A DNA stretch of 59,221 nt from Nocardia sp. MH4 (GCF_019266065.1 NZ_LPNR01000129.1:247-59467); one strand, 5' to 3'. Shown: positions 44,148 to 52,476, numbered from the stretch's first letter. The notes: generated by a model from the letters alone, not told the origin. Made by a program: numbers and translations.

Positions 44148-44591
44148 ATGCCGCACCGCCGTTGGAAGACCCGTCCCGCGCTGCTGCTCGCGGGCGCGCT
44201 CGCCGTCGCGAGCCTGAGCGCTTGCGGCAGTGGGGAAACCACCCCGACAGGCAGTTCCGGCACCACGACCGCCGCGACGACCAGCGTGGCGAAGCCGAGC
44301 ACCTCCGGCACGCCGGGGAGCGTGACGATCACCGACACCGCGGCCGCGCAGCTGTGCGACATGATCCGGCCCGAGCTGTCCAACTTCCGGGTGCAGGGCC
44401 CGACGCTGGGCCGGTTCGCGCTCAACGCGATGGTGCACGAGTGGGCGCTGCGCAACGGCGGGATCAACGCCCAGGTGCTGGCCGACAAGGCGATCGTCGA
44501 CCGGGTCACCACCGAGGCCTGCCCGGACGTGCGTACCGAGGCGATGACCGCCCTGGATCTGCCGAATCTCGCTGCGGGACTGGCGTTCTGA
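44148..44591 (+). CDS. Putative lipoprotein of unknown function
   Basis: 147 residues. A basic start (MPHRRWKTR) and hydrophobic core end in the lipobox LSAC (Cys26). A Ser/Thr-rich linker of about 30 residues leads to a helical domain with two cysteines (AAQLCDMIRPEL and TTEACPDV) that may pair. No family recognised. ATG 44148 has AGAGG upstream. The stop overlaps the pip start by one base, so it is the first gene of a three-gene operon. Confidence 0.75.
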   Translation: MPHRRWKTRPALLLAGALAVASLSACGSGETTPTGSSGTTTAATTSVAKPSTSGTPGSVTITDTAAAQLCDMIRPELSNFRVQGPTLGRFALNAMVHEWALRNGGINAQVLADKAIVDRVTTEACPDVRTEAMTALDLPNLAAGLAF

Positions 44592-45553
44592 TGCGCGACC
44601 TCTACCCGGAGATCGAGCCGTTCGCGCACGGCCTGCTCGACGTCGGCGACAGCCAGTCGGTGTACTGGGAGGTCAGTGGCAATCCCGACGGCAAGCCGGT
44701 GGTGTTCGTGCACGGCGGGCCGGGCGGCGGCACCGGGCCGCTGCAACGGCGGTTCTTCGATCCCGCCGTCTACCGCATCGTGCTCTTCGATCAGCGCGGG
44801 TGCGGCCGGTCGGTGCCACACCTCGCCGACGGCGCGGACCTCGGCGTCAACACCACCGGGCATCTGATCGCCGACATGGAGTTGCTGCGCGAGCACCTCG
44901 GCGTGGACCGCTGGCAGGTGTTCGGCGGCTCGTGGGGATCGACCCTGGGCCTGGCCTACGCCCAAGCCCATCCCGAGCGGGTCACCGAGCTGGTGCTGCG
45001 CGGGATCTTCCTGTTGCGGCGCAAGGAGATCGACTGGTACTACAACGGCGCGGCGGGCAACGTCTACCCGGCCGAGTGGGCGAAGTTCCTGGCTCCGGTG
45101 CCGGTCGCCGAGCGCGGCGAGGACCTGGTGGAGGCGTATCACCGGCTGCTGCACTCGCCCGATCCGCAGGTGGCGCTCGACGCCGCCGTGGCCTGGTCGA
45201 CGTGGGAGGGCGCGACGAGTTCGTTGCTGCCGCAACCGGATCGGGTGGCCGAGACCGGCGAGGCACGCTTCGCGCTGGCGTTCGCGCGCATCGAAAACCA
45301 CTATTTCCGGCACGGCGGATTCCTCGACGAGGGACAGTTGCTGCGTGACATGGACCGGATCGCCGACATCCCCGGGGTGATCGTGCAGGGCCGCCACGAC
45401 ATCGTGTGCCCCGCGGTGAGCGCGTGGGATCTGCACAACGCCTGGCCGGGTTCGACCCTGCACATCGTCGAGGACGCCGGGCACACCGCCCACGAGCCCG
45501 GCATCACCCACCATCTGGTGGAAGCGACCGACGCGTTCGGGAAGCGAGGCTGA
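44591..45553 (+). CDS. pip: Proline iminopeptidase
   Basis: 320 residues, typical length. The S33 family motifs are VVFVHGGPGGGTG, LFDQRGCGRS, the nucleophile serine in GGSWGSTLGLAYA, acid in GRHDIVCP and histidine in DAGHTAHE. It removes N-terminal proline from peptides in the cytoplasm. It is translationally coupled to the upstream lipoprotein gene, with a CHAD-protein gene 3 nt downstream. Confidence 0.93.
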   Translation: MRDLYPEIEPFAHGLLDVGDSQSVYWEVSGNPDGKPVVFVHGGPGGGTGPLQRRFFDPAVYRIVLFDQRGCGRSVPHLADGADLGVNTTGHLIADMELLREHLGVDRWQVFGGSWGSTLGLAYAQAHPERVTELVLRGIFLLRRKEIDWYYNGAAGNVYPAEWAKFLAPVPVAERGEDLVEAYHRLLHSPDPQVALDAAVAWSTWEGATSSLLPQPDRVAETGEARFALAFARIENHYFRHGGFLDEGQLLRDMDRIADIPGVIVQGRHDIVCPAVSAWDLHNAWPGSTLHIVEDAGHTAHEPGITHHLVEATDAFGKRG

Positions 45554-45556
45554 ATC

Positions 45557-46414
45557 ATGGCGCCCAAGGCCGGCAAAGCCGTCGTCGCGGCACTGCGGGA
45601 CGACATCGACCGGCTGCTCGCCGCCGAACCCGACGTGCGTGCCGACGCCGAGGACTCGGTGCACCAGATGCGCGTGGCCACCCGCCGCCTGCGCAGCGTC
45701 CTGCGGTCCTATCGCAGGCTCTTCCACACGAAGCGGGCGGCGGCCACCGAGGCCGAGCTGAAGTGGCTGGCCGATCTACTCGGCGTGGCCCGCGATGCCG
45801 AGGTCCGCGCCGAGCGCTTCGTCGACCTGCTCGCCGAGCACGACGAGGTCCCCGACGAGGTCACCCAGGCGCTGGTCGGTGCCTCCCTCGACGCCTACAC
45901 CGACGCCCACGCCGAGGTGCTGAGCGCGCTCGACGGCAAGCGCTACCGGCGCCTGCGCAAAACCCTGACCGCCTGGCGCACCGATCCCCCGCTGGACCGC
46001 GACCTGGCCCGCACGCCCGCGCGCAAGGTCTTCGACGGCGTCCTGCGTCGCGACCGCAAGCGCCTGCGCGCACTGGTCCTCGCCGAACCCACCGCCGCCC
46101 CCGCCGACCGCGTCGAGCTTCTGCACGATATCCGCAAGGGCGCCAAGCGCTTGCGCTATTCCTGCGAAGCGGCAGGCACCGTCCTCGGCGACGACGCGAC
46201 CGACCTCGGCTCGCGCGCCAAACGCCTGCAAACCGTCCTCGGCGACCACCGTGACGCCGTCGAATCCCGCGAGGCCATCCTCGCCGCGGCCGCAACGTCG
46301 CCCACCGCGACCGCGACCCTCTACGAACTCCTCGCCGACACCGAGGAAGCCGCCGCGGGCCGAGCCATCGCCCACTATCCCGCCGCCGCGGCCTTCGCCA
46401 CCGCCGCCGACTAG
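45557..46414 (+). CDS. CHAD domain protein
   Basis: 285 residues made almost entirely of a CHAD domain: paired helical bundles rich in conserved basic and histidine residues, with VHQMRVATRRLRSVLRSYRRLF and a second-half HDIRKGAKRLRYSCEA. CHAD proteins bind polyphosphate. The positional homologue Rv2226 carries a CYTH (triphosphatase) domain in front, which is absent here. The C-terminal 50 residues are alanine-rich. Third gene of the lipoprotein-pip-CHAD operon. Confidence 0.88.
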   Translation: MAPKAGKAVVAALRDDIDRLLAAEPDVRADAEDSVHQMRVATRRLRSVLRSYRRLFHTKRAAATEAELKWLADLLGVARDAEVRAERFVDLLAEHDEVPDEVTQALVGASLDAYTDAHAEVLSALDGKRYRRLRKTLTAWRTDPPLDRDLARTPARKVFDGVLRRDRKRLRALVLAEPTAAPADRVELLHDIRKGAKRLRYSCEAAGTVLGDDATDLGSRAKRLQTVLGDHRDAVESREAILAAAATSPTATATLYELLADTEEAAAGRAIAHYPAAAAFATAAD

Positions 46415-46434
46415 CGGTCGGCCGCGTCGGTTCG

Positions 46435-46680
46435 TCACGGACACCGGTCCTCCCGGTCCCGCTCCCGAAGCGCCCGGTCGAGCAGCGGCCAGCCGTCCAG
46501 TTCCCTGGTGCGGGCGAAGCCCGCGTCGTCGGCCGACGCGAGGTCGAGCATGGTGCGGACCACACCCGGCCTCGCCGGTCAGCTCGTGCCGATGCGAGAC
46601 GGCCCACCGGTAGGTCGTGTCGCCGGCCAGGAGACGGCGGTTGCGACGGCTGCCCCCACCCCGAGCCTGCCCGCCGGTGT
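46435..46680 (-). pseudogene. Degenerate small gene remnant
   Basis: On the minus strand one frame reads RRNRRLLAGDTTYRWAVSHRHEL. After a frame change the adjacent frame reads VVRTMLDLASADDAGFARTR and on to a stop at 46435. Both halves have coding-like composition, but neither has a full frame, and the first part has no start codon. This looks like a small protein gene broken by a frameshift and truncation. The parent family is not recognised. It could be non-coding by chance. Confidence 0.4.
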
Positions 46681-46684
46681 CGGA

Positions 46685-48115
46685 TCAGGGTCGGGCGTAG
46701 TCGAATCCGATGGTGCGGGTGGCGATATCGGCGGTCACGAGCCGGACCGGGACGTGCTCGCCTTCCGGCGGTTTGCCCGCGCAGCGGCCCAGGATCGGGG
46801 GTTCGCTGACGAAGATCTCGGCGTCGCGGGTGCCGTTGGCTTCGCGCAGGACCAGCGCCGGGAACTCGGTGCCGACCCGGGGCGCCAGCACGGTCGCCTC
46901 GGTCAGGTCGACGCAGGCGCGGTCGACCTTGCTCGCGACGGAGTCGGTGCGGCGCAGGGTTTCCGCGGCGGGCCCGAGACCGTTGATCACCCAGGTGGGG
47001 ACCTCGGTGCCCGCGCAGTGGGCCAGGCAGATCTCGGTGGTGAAGCGGTCGGCCAGACGGCGCAGCGGGGCGGTGACGTGGGCGTAGGGGGCGCCGATCG
47101 CGCTGTGGGTGAGCTGCTCCGCGGTCGGCTGGTCGAGGTCGGCGAGCAGCGTGTAGCCGGCGCCGCGCAGCAGGCTCGTCGCCTCCGACATCAGGACCAT
47201 GGCGGCGGGGGTGTTCGCGTCGAGGCCGGCCAGCAGTCGGCCGACGGGCATGTCGGCGGGCCAGGCGACGCCGAGCGCGGCCGCGGTGCGCCGCATCGAG
47301 GCGATCGCGCTGTCGGGCGGCGGCGGCATAGTGCGCAGCAGACCGATCGCCGGGCCCTGGTGCGCCAGCATGATCTGGGCCGCGCACATGCCGGTGAGCA
47401 GCGAAACCTGCTCGTTCCAGTCGTCGGCGGCGGTGCGCGGTTCCAGTTCCAGGCGCCAGTTGTCGCCGTGGCGCACCACATCCTGGGCGGGCAGTCGCAA
47501 CGCGATCGCGCCCCGGTCGAGGCCTGCCTCGATCCGCAACCTGCCGAACTCGGGCAGCGCGACCAGCGAGGGGTGCAGCGTGCCCGCGTCGGCGGCGGCC
47601 TGGACCTGCGCGTAGTCGAAGCGCTCGCGGGAGCGCACCAGCGCGCGCGTGACCGAGAAGCGCTGCGGGACAGCGCGTTCGTCGAGGTCGATGGTCCACA
47701 GCGCGGCGGGCCGGTCCACGCCGGGCAGCAGGCTGGCGGTGCCCTCGGACAGCACCGTCGGGTGCAGCGGGACGGTGCCGTCGGGCAGGTAGAAGGTCTG
47801 GCCACGGGTTTCGGATTCCCGGGCGAGCGCACCGCCCGGCACGATCACGGCGCCGAGATCGGCGATCGCGTACTGCAGGGTGAAGCCGGTGGGGGTGCGT
47901 TCGAGGTGCAGCGCCTGGTCCAGATCCATGGCGCCGGGCGGGTCGATGGTGACGAACTCGATGTCGGTCCGGTCGACCCGCGTGCCCGCGAACGCGTCGA
48001 CCGCGTCGCGGGCCTCCGAGACGGCCTCGGCCGGATAGTCCGAGGCCAGCCCGAATTCGGAACGGATGGCGCCGAAGTCGACCGGCGCCGAGACGATCCG
48101 CTGATGGAGTTCCAT
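46685..48115 (-). CDS. RNB domain exoribonuclease (RNase II-like)
   Basis: 476 residues. The RNB catalytic signature TIDPPGAMDLDQALHLERT (about 56-74) supplies the magnesium-binding aspartates. Later motifs include YLPDGTVPLHPTVLSEG and a PYAHVTAPLRRLADRF tail typical of RNase II/R. Cold-shock and S1 domains are missing, so this is the short actinobacterial form. It should degrade RNA from the 3' end. ATG 48115 has TAACCT 6 nt upstream (leaderless). Confidence 0.9.
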   Translation of the reverse strand: MELHQRIVSAPVDFGAIRSEFGLASDYPAEAVSEARDAVDAFAGTRVDRTDIEFVTIDPPGAMDLDQALHLERTPTGFTLQYAIADLGAVIVPGGALARESETRGQTFYLPDGTVPLHPTVLSEGTASLLPGVDRPAALWTIDLDERAVPQRFSVTRALVRSRERFDYAQVQAAADAGTLHPSLVALPEFGRLRIEAGLDRGAIALRLPAQDVVRHGDNWRLELEPRTAADDWNEQVSLLTGMCAAQIMLAHQGPAIGLLRTMPPPPDSAIASMRRTAAALGVAWPADMPVGRLLAGLDANTPAAMVLMSEATSLLRGAGYTLLADLDQPTAEQLTHSAIGAPYAHVTAPLRRLADRFTTEICLAHCAGTEVPTWVINGLGPAAETLRRTDSVASKVDRACVDLTEATVLAPRVGTEFPALVLREANGTRDAEIFVSEPPILGRCAGKPPEGEHVPVRLVTADIATRTIGFDYARP

Positions 48116-48121
48116 CCTGGC

Positions 48122-48127
48122 AGGTTA
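48122..48127 (-). promoter_or_regulatory. -10 box of a leaderless RNB-gene transcript
   Basis: On the minus strand TAACCT ends 6 nt before the ATG at 48115. Confidence 0.5.
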
Positions 48128-48135
48128 GCGAGTGC

Positions 48136-48468
48136 CTACTGCAGGGCCAGCATGGTGCCGTTGAGCTGGTCGAACGGGCCGTACACGGTGAAGGTGACCC
48201 GACCGTTGGGGACCGACGAGGAGACGGTCGCCGCGGCGTCGAGCGCCTGACCGAACGAGGCCGCCGAGGGGTGCGGCAGACCGGCGACGGTCAGACCGAA
48301 CCGGGTCTGGTGGACCCAGGCGGTATCGGCCGGGCTGAGGTCGACCTGGACCCCGCCCGCCAGCGGGGTCACCGCGACCGCGCTCGCCGATCCGGCACCC
48401 AGCGAGGTGAAAACCGCAGCGGCTCCGGCGATCAGTGCACCGGCGACAATGGAACGAACTACCCGCAT
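48136..48468 (-). CDS. Small secreted protein of unknown function
   Basis: 110 residues from ATG 48468. The signal peptide (about 1-30, MRVVRSIVAGALIAGAAAVF, ending near ASAVA) is followed by an 80-residue domain predicted as beta-rich (GGVQVDLSPADTAWVHQTRFG, then RVTFTVYGPFDQLNG). No cysteines, no recognised family. The frame is open upstream of the chosen start, but the signal peptide fixes it. Similar short exported proteins are frequent in Nocardia and Rhodococcus. Confidence 0.65.
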   Translation of the reverse strand: MRVVRSIVAGALIAGAAAVFTSLGAGSASAVAVTPLAGGVQVDLSPADTAWVHQTRFGLTVAGLPHPSAASFGQALDAAATVSSSVPNGRVTFTVYGPFDQLNGTMLALQ

Positions 48469-48704
48469 GTAAATGTGACCTGCTTCCGCGATCGAATGTG
48501 TTGGGCTCACCACCCGGGCAGCGAGCCCTGCCGACGGCGAACACTCTATGACCTCGCTCACGTTTCCGGCGACTTCCAGCGCATTTTCACGCAGGCGACA
48601 CACTTTTCCCGCGCTCGTCCCGCCAGTTGTTACTGTGTCGGCGGCACACCCGGCAGCTGCCGGGCAGTGCGGCACCCACGTCGATAAATGGGAGTTCCGA
48701 GCGT

Positions 48705-48797
48705 ATGTCGTCGCTGATTTTCGATTACCTGTTGCCGATCCTCGGCCCGGACCAGGCGTCCTACTGGGCCCAGCTGTTGGTGATCAACCCCGCGTAG
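48705..48797 (+). CDS. Candidate 30-residue small protein
   Basis: ATG 48705 opens a 30-codon frame (MSSLIFDYLLPILGPDQASY then a WAQLLVINPA end). A GGAG (48691-48694) lies 10 nt upstream and a strong intrinsic terminator lies 26 nt downstream (48823-48858). The hydrophobic N-terminal half could enter the membrane. Support comes from the terminator and ribosome site only; no homologue is known to me. Confidence 0.4.
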   Translation: MSSLIFDYLLPILGPDQASYWAQLLVINPA

Positions 48798-48822
48798 CTC
48801 ACCGAGCAGATCGAGCACCTGT

Positions 48823-48858
48823 CGCCTCCCGTTAACCTCACGGGAGGCGGCTTGTTTT
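48823..48858 (+). terminator. Intrinsic terminator with U-run
   Basis: CGCCTCCCGT/ACGGGAGGCG stem with a TAACCTC loop, followed by GCTTGTTTT. This is the most classical rho-independent terminator on the plus strand. Nothing large is transcribed into it from the left, which supports the small gene at 48705. Confidence 0.8.
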
Positions 48859-48867
48859 CTGGGGCGC

Positions 48868-48873
48868 TAGCAT
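48868..48873 (+). promoter_or_regulatory. -10 box of a leaderless transcript
   Basis: TAGCAT ends 7 nt before GTG 48881; no Shine-Dalgarno is present. Confidence 0.5.
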
Positions 48874-48880
48874 CCCGCGC

Positions 48881-49252
48881 GTGAGTAGAACTACCGCCGC
48901 TCTCGCGGCCAGCGCCACCGTCTTCGCCCTGCTTCTGACCGGCTGCGGCGACGACTCCTCCTCTTCCGCCGCCGCGGGCTCCTCGGCCACCACGACGCCC
49001 GAGTACAAGGTCGATCCGAGCAAGGCGGGCATGTTCGTGGTGAGCTACCGCAACGCCTTCCCGAAGCTGGCCGCCGGGCGTGACGATGCCGCCGTCGCGA
49101 CCGTGCTGAACCAGTCGTGCGGTGACATCAAGGCGGGCAAGTCCGAGGCCGACACCATCACCGGGATCATCAAGGCCACCAAGAACGGCGCCGACGCCGC
49201 GACCGAGGACGAGGCCAAGGCGATCTACCAGATGTCCACGCTGATGTGCTGA
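48881..49252 (+). CDS. Small lipoprotein (DUF732-like)
   Basis: 123 residues. The signal peptide ends in lipobox LLTGC (Cys22), followed by a Ser/Thr/Ala-rich linker. The helical domain has two cysteines (NQSCGDIKAGKS and the C-terminal MSTLMC) arranged as in DUF732 proteins of mycobacteria. Function unknown. The start GTG 48881 is supported by the signal peptide and the TAGCAT promoter box. Confidence 0.75.
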   Translation: MSRTTAALAASATVFALLLTGCGDDSSSSAAAGSSATTTPEYKVDPSKAGMFVVSYRNAFPKLAAGRDDAAVATVLNQSCGDIKAGKSEADTITGIIKATKNGADAATEDEAKAIYQMSTLMC

Positions 49253-49273
49253 GCCGGATTCCGGCGCGACCGG

Positions 49274-49303
49274 GGCGGCGGTTCCCCTGGGGGAGCCGCC
49301 GCC
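49274..49303. terminator. Hairpin between the lipoprotein gene and rnpB
   Basis: GGCGGCGGTTCC pairs with GGAGCCGCCGCC (one G-T pair) between the convergent lipoprotein gene and rnpB. There is no U-run on either side. Confidence 0.5.
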
Positions 49304-49316
49304 TCGTCGTTCGACA

Positions 49317-49733
<417 letters not shown>

Positions 49734-49834
49734 ACAGAGTACCGTGGCGCGAACGACGGCCTCGGCGGCGGCAGCCCGCGTGACCGCGCAGGGCCCCGGG
49801 AGCGCCGCCCGAAAACGCAGTACGGTAATCACCC

Positions 49835-50722
49835 ATGGAACGTGTCGACGTCAGTTTCCCCTCGGGTGACCAGCAGTGCGCTGCCTGGCTCTACCTGCCC
49901 GACGGTGCGCCCCGGCCGCGCCCGCTGGTGATCATGGGACACGGGCTGGGGGCAACCCGCGAAATGGGGTTGGATCGATATGCGCGGCGGTTCGCCGCGG
50001 CGGGGATGGGGGTGCTGGCGTTCGACTACCGGCATTTCGGCGCCAGCGAGGGTGATCCGCGCCAGGTGCTCAACATCGCCCGTCAGCGGCAGGACTGGAA
50101 GGCCGCAATCGCCTACGGGCGCAGTATCCGGGGGTTCGACGCGACCCGAATCGCGTTGTGGGGCACCTCGTTCGGCGGCGGGCACGTGCTATCCGTGGCG
50201 CCCGACGACGACTACCTCGCCGCGGTGGTCGCGCAGGTACCGTTCACCAGCGGGTGGGCCTCGGCGATGGCGAAGGGACCGATCAGCGTCACCAAGGTCG
50301 CCACCATCGCCGCCACCGACCTGCTGTTCGGCCCGATCCGGCGCAAGCCCGTGCGGATCCGGCTGGCGGGCCGCAAACGGGCCGCGGCGCTGATGAGCGC
50401 GCCCGATGTCCCGGAGGGATTCGGCAGGCTCGCCGAGGAGAGCGAGACCTACCGGCCGAAAGTCGGTGCGCGGGTGGCATTGTCGACCCTGTTCGACGCG
50501 CCGGGCCGCCGCGCGAAGGCGCTGAAGGTACCGGTGTTCTACGCGATCGCCGAGAACGATTCGGTCGCCCCGGCCGGCCCGACCCGCAAGGCGGCCGAGC
50601 GCACCAAGCACGCGGTGGTCAAGCAGTACCCGGTCGGCCACTTCGACGTGTACTTCGACGACGTCTTCGAGCAGGTCGTGCGCGACCAGACCGATTTCCT
50701 GGTGTCGGTGTTGCGTCCCTGA
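49835..50722 (+). CDS. Alpha/beta hydrolase (dienelactone hydrolase/peptidase-like)
   Basis: 295 residues. Oxyanion strand PLVIMGHGLGATREMGLDRY, AFDYRHFGASEGDPR, nucleophile serine in RIALWGTSFGGGHVLSVA, acid region VFYAIAENDSVAP and histidine in YPVGHFDVYF. This pattern matches alpha/beta hydrolases related to dienelactone hydrolases and S9 peptidases; the substrate is unknown. ATG 49835 has TACGGT 8 nt upstream and no Shine-Dalgarno, suggesting a leaderless mRNA. It starts 102 nt from the rnpB 5' end on the other strand. Confidence 0.85.
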   Translation: MERVDVSFPSGDQQCAAWLYLPDGAPRPRPLVIMGHGLGATREMGLDRYARRFAAAGMGVLAFDYRHFGASEGDPRQVLNIARQRQDWKAAIAYGRSIRGFDATRIALWGTSFGGGHVLSVAPDDDYLAAVVAQVPFTSGWASAMAKGPISVTKVATIAATDLLFGPIRRKPVRIRLAGRKRAAALMSAPDVPEGFGRLAEESETYRPKVGARVALSTLFDAPGRRAKALKVPVFYAIAENDSVAPAGPTRKAAERTKHAVVKQYPVGHFDVYFDDVFEQVVRDQTDFLVSVLRP

Positions 50723-50738
50723 ACCCGCCGAGGTCCCG

Positions 50739-51173
50739 TCAGCGCGGGCGCCGGCCGGCGATCCGGGTGTTCTGGAACGAGGTGAAGCGCCAGCCTCGTT
50801 CCGTGCGCACCGCGGTTCGGATCTGGATGCTGCGCTCCTGCGGTTCGGTTCGCGGCGCGCCCGGCGGCAGGGGCCGCACGCCATAGGTCACCAGCACCGC
50901 GGTATCGCGGGTGGGGAACCGCAGACTCGTCCCGTCCGGCTCCGACAGGCAGGTGCCCCGCATCATGCCGTCGAACCCCGCTTGCATGACGGTCGCCAAT
51001 TCCGCGCGGCCCTGGACGAATTCACCGAAGACCGAGACGAAATCGGCATCGTCGGTGAAGGTGTCGGCGAAGGCGCTGCCGTCTCCGGCCGCCCAGGCCG
51101 CGGCTTGGGCGGCGAACAGCGCGCGCACGGCGCGCTCGTCGGGTTCGGCCATCGGCCCGCCGAGAGTGGTCAT
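50739..51173 (-). CDS. SnoaL-like (SgcJ/EcaC family) protein
   Basis: 144 residues from ATG 51173 (AGGAG upstream). It has the NTF2/SnoaL cone fold pattern: an N-terminal helix (ERAVRALFAAQAAAWAAGD), FADTFTDDADFVSVFGEFV, and strands ending RGWRFTSFQNTRIA. SgcJ/EcaC members are oxidoreductases or hydrolases of undefined substrate. The palindrome at 51233-51249, identical to one at the MmyB-type regulator gene, lies about 70 nt upstream. It is therefore a probable member of that regulon. Confidence 0.8.
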   Translation of the reverse strand: MTTLGGPMAEPDERAVRALFAAQAAAWAAGDGSAFADTFTDDADFVSVFGEFVQGRAELATVMQAGFDGMMRGTCLSEPDGTSLRFPTRDTAVLVTYGVRPLPPGAPRTEPQERSIQIRTAVRTERGWRFTSFQNTRIAGRRPR

Positions 51174-51232
51174 ATCCGTCTCCTGTCTCGAAGTGACGGT
51201 TCGACCCTTCCGTGCCATCGGCAGGCGCCGCA

Positions 51233-51249
51233 ATGACCTCCGAGGTCAT
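51233..51249. promoter_or_regulatory. Palindromic operator, copy 1
   Basis: ATGACCTCCGAGGTCAT is a perfect 8-bp inverted repeat around one central base. It lies inside a 27-nt block (51229-51255) that is identical to the block at 52421-52447. Its centre is 68 nt before the SnoaL-like gene start and 118 nt before the NUDIX gene. Confidence 0.8.
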
Positions 51250-51358
51250 GGCCGGACATCCACCCGGATACGCCGGCGAGAGGCCGACCGGAACGGATAC
51301 TTCGATCGAGGCCCGGCACTTGCCCTATGTCGAGTCCCGAGTCGGGCACCATGGAGGC

Positions 51359-51901
51359 ATGGAACAGCTCAGCTCGCGCACGATCTACACCAATCCGTGG
51401 ATGCGGCTGCGGGAGGACACCATTCGCCGGTCCGACGGGTCGGTGGGGATCTACGCCGTGGTCGACAAGGTCGACTGGGCGATGGTGATCCCGTTCGACG
51501 GCGCGGGGTTCCATCTCGTCGAGCAGTACCGGTACCCGCTGGGCGAACGCTACTGGGAGTTCCCCGCGGGCACTCCCCCGCAGGGCACGGCGCCGTCGCC
51601 GCTCGAGCTGGCGCACAACGAATTGCGCGAGGAGACCGGGTTGCGAGCCGGGCGGATGACGCCGCTGGGCATCCTGGCGACCGCACCGGCCTCGACCAGT
51701 CAGCGTGGCCATTGTTTCCTGGCCACCGACCTCACCCCGGGTGAGCCGCAGCGCGAACCCGAGGAGCAGGACATGCGCACCGCGTGGTTCTCCCGCGCCC
51801 AGTTCGAGGCGATGATCCTGCGCGGGGAGATCATCGACGCCCACGCGGTAGCCGGGTACGGCCTGCTGCTCATGCACGAACGCGGCCTCAGCTCACCGTA
51901 G
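51359..51901 (+). CDS. NUDIX hydrolase
   Basis: 180 residues. The Nudix box runs from GTPPQGTAPSPLELAHNE to LREETGL, with the metal-binding REE(T) motif in place. The N-terminal part (TNPWMRLREDTIRR, VVDKVDWAMVIPF) resembles ADP-ribose pyrophosphatase-type Nudix enzymes, which hydrolyse ADP-ribose and similar nucleotide sugars. The start is ATG 51359; an in-frame ATG at 51212 would cross the palindrome and is less likely. It is divergent from the SnoaL-like gene. Confidence 0.85.
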   Translation: MEQLSSRTIYTNPWMRLREDTIRRSDGSVGIYAVVDKVDWAMVIPFDGAGFHLVEQYRYPLGERYWEFPAGTPPQGTAPSPLELAHNELREETGLRAGRMTPLGILATAPASTSQRGHCFLATDLTPGEPQREPEEQDMRTAWFSRAQFEAMILRGEIIDAHAVAGYGLLLMHERGLSSP

Positions 51902-51969
51902 GTCTTCCCAGCCGGGGTGACGCGGGTGCCGTCGCCCACCGTCCGTGCTGATCGATCCGCGGGTGGCCG

Positions 51970-52362
51970 TCATCGGAGGGCCGCTCGCAGGCCCGCGAAT
52001 TCGAGTGCGGCGAAGGTCGCGACCAGGACCGCGCCGGTGAGCAGGAAGCCGATGCCGAGGGCGGTCAGGGGCAGCAGACCCGAACAGGCCAGAGCCGTCA
52101 TGCCCAGGGCCGAGGCGGCGTTGACAGCGACGACCACGCGGCCGTAGCGATGCGGGCGGTGACCGGCGATGGACAGCAGGGCCGCGCCGCCGGTGATCAT
52201 GACGGCGCCGAAGAGCAGCGACAGCGCGGTCGGCAGACCGAGCGGCGCGCGCAGCAGTGGCGCGCACAGGGTCAGCCCGCCGCCGAAGAGCGCTGTGCTC
52301 CAGCCGTCTACACGCAGGACGGTGGGCAGTCCAGCGCGGCGTCGGTCGGTGATCGTGGTCAT
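51970..52362 (-). CDS. Four-helix membrane protein of unknown function
   Basis: 130 residues from ATG 52362 (AGGAG upstream). Four predicted membrane helices (about 22-42, 48-66, 75-95, 98-120), with LFGGGLTLCAPLLRAP at the start of the first. No family is assigned with confidence; the build recalls small DoxX-like or DUF-type membrane proteins. The gene is divergent from the MmyB-type regulator gene. The shared palindrome lies 71 nt upstream, the same distance as at the SnoaL-like gene. Confidence 0.7.
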   Translation of the reverse strand: MTTITDRRRAGLPTVLRVDGWSTALFGGGLTLCAPLLRAPLGLPTALSLLFGAVMITGGAALLSIAGHRPHRYGRVVVAVNAASALGMTALACSGLLPLTALGIGFLLTGAVLVATFAALEFAGLRAALR

Positions 52363-52424
52363 CGTCGGCTCCTGTTCTCCGGGGGGTGACGAGGCCACTG
52401 TGCGGGGCGCGGGTCATGCTCGCA

Positions 52425-52441
52425 ATGACCTCCGAGGTCAT
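52425..52441. promoter_or_regulatory. Palindromic operator, copy 2
   Basis: ATGACCTCCGAGGTCAT, identical to the copy at 51233-51249 together with its flanks (27 nt in all). It lies in the divergent gap between the membrane-protein gene and the MmyB-type regulator. It is centred about 44 nt upstream of the regulator's start codon and predicted transcription start. Confidence 0.85.
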
Positions 52442-52464
52442 GGCCGGGCCGTGGTCGCGCTGGA

Positions 52465-52470
52465 TACGCT
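52465..52470 (+). promoter_or_regulatory. -10 box of the leaderless regulator transcript
   Basis: TACGCT ends 6 nt before ATG 52477; no Shine-Dalgarno. The palindrome 52425-52441 lies immediately upstream, next to the expected -35 position. Confidence 0.55.
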
Positions 52471-52476
52471 GGGCCG

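Noticed and set aside
45861..47699. Long minus-strand open frame over the CHAD and RNB genes
   Set aside because: It is out of frame with the certain RNB protein and antisense to CHAD; low-complexity arginine-rich product.
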